From: Actinomycetota bacterium
Lineage (GTDB): Bacteria > Actinomycetota > Thermoleophilia > Gaiellales > Gaiellaceae
DNA length: 5,590 bases
Direction of reading: 5' to 3'
Assembly (NCBI GenBank): GCA_013696595.1
Contig: JACCYG010000336.1
Span: 1-5,590 of the forward strand
Positions 5,570 through 5,590 of the stretch are shown here, piece after piece (the stretch's first letter is position 1; every line of letters starts with the position of its first letter). The notes beneath the pieces are model-generated. The model did not search any database and was not told where the DNA came from. It saw only the letters and a list, made by a program, of their open reading frames with translations. A program made the position numbers and the translations under genes.

Positions 5570-5590
5570 GGGTGGAAAGCTCGTTCGAGG
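5566..5590 (+). CDS. Start of a CoxG-like (SRPBCC) gene, cut by the window end
   Basis: A GTG at 5566 overlaps the xdhC TGA as GTGA and opens a frame that reads MRVESSFE before the window ends. CoxG proteins (carbon monoxide dehydrogenase subunit G, SRPBCC fold) commonly begin with this kind of segment, a Met-basic-Val/Ile-Glu run followed by Ser-Phe-Glu/Thr, and lie beside xdhC and cox maturation genes. CoxG is implicated in linking the molybdenum hydroxylase to the membrane or quinone pool. Only eight codons are visible, so the identity rests on a short match plus context. The upstream GGGTGG is at best a poor ribosome-binding site; coupling to xdhC translation is likely. A GTG at 5572 is an alternative start. 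Confidence 0.5.

Noticed and set aside
1..5590. Search for tRNA, rRNA, CRISPR repeats, IS ends, att sites or frameshifted genes
   Set aside because: Nothing was seen; coding sequence fills nearly the whole window and all recognised genes are intact.

Overview
The window is a compact, high-GC bacterial segment (roughly two thirds G+C by eye) with six complete protein genes and the first codons of a seventh. It has almost no intergenic DNA. Six of the seven genes appear to start with GTG. High GC, heavy GTG use, GTGA start/stop overlaps and the style of the XdhC and VWA proteins suggest an actinobacterium, possibly a deep, soil-type lineage such as Thermoleophilia. That placement is an inference; no marker gene here proves it. 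No tRNA, rRNA, insertion sequence, CRISPR array or phage gene was seen.

Layout. (1) 7-999, plus: a proline racemase-family enzyme (hydroxyproline epimerase/dehydratase type) with both active-site cysteines. (2) A minus-strand gene series read from 4468 down to 1000: a MoxR/CoxD-type AAA+ ATPase, a CoxE-type VWA protein, an arginine deiminase/dimethylargininase-fold enzyme, and a class I SAM O-methyltransferase of the caffeoyl-CoA type. The first two junctions are 4-nt GTGA overlaps and the third is an 18-nt gap, so this looks like one operon. Its end meets the racemase gene tail to tail with zero bases between the stop codons, and an inverted repeat is centred on that junction. (3) A 72-bp divergent intergenic region, 4469-4540. 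(4) 4541-5569, plus: an XdhC/CoxI-family molybdenum cofactor maturation factor, followed through another GTGA overlap by the start of a gene whose first residues resemble CoxG (carbon monoxide dehydrogenase subunit G, SRPBCC fold).

How the genes may work together. CoxD-, CoxE-, XdhC- and CoxG-type proteins are the accessory set that matures xanthine oxidase/aerobic CO dehydrogenase-family molybdenum hydroxylases. The catalytic subunits (large molybdopterin, FAD and 2Fe-2S subunits) are not in the window and probably lie to the right of 5590 or elsewhere. The DDAH-like hydrolase, the methyltransferase and the hydroxyproline-type racemase are amino-acid or small-molecule enzymes. Their placement beside the maturation genes suggests either a catabolic island built around a molybdenum hydroxylase of unknown substrate or simple co-transcription. 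I see no clearly novel system; the most interesting points are the gene partnership, the two-cysteine racemase in an L3HYPDH-like framework, and the stop-codon hairpin.
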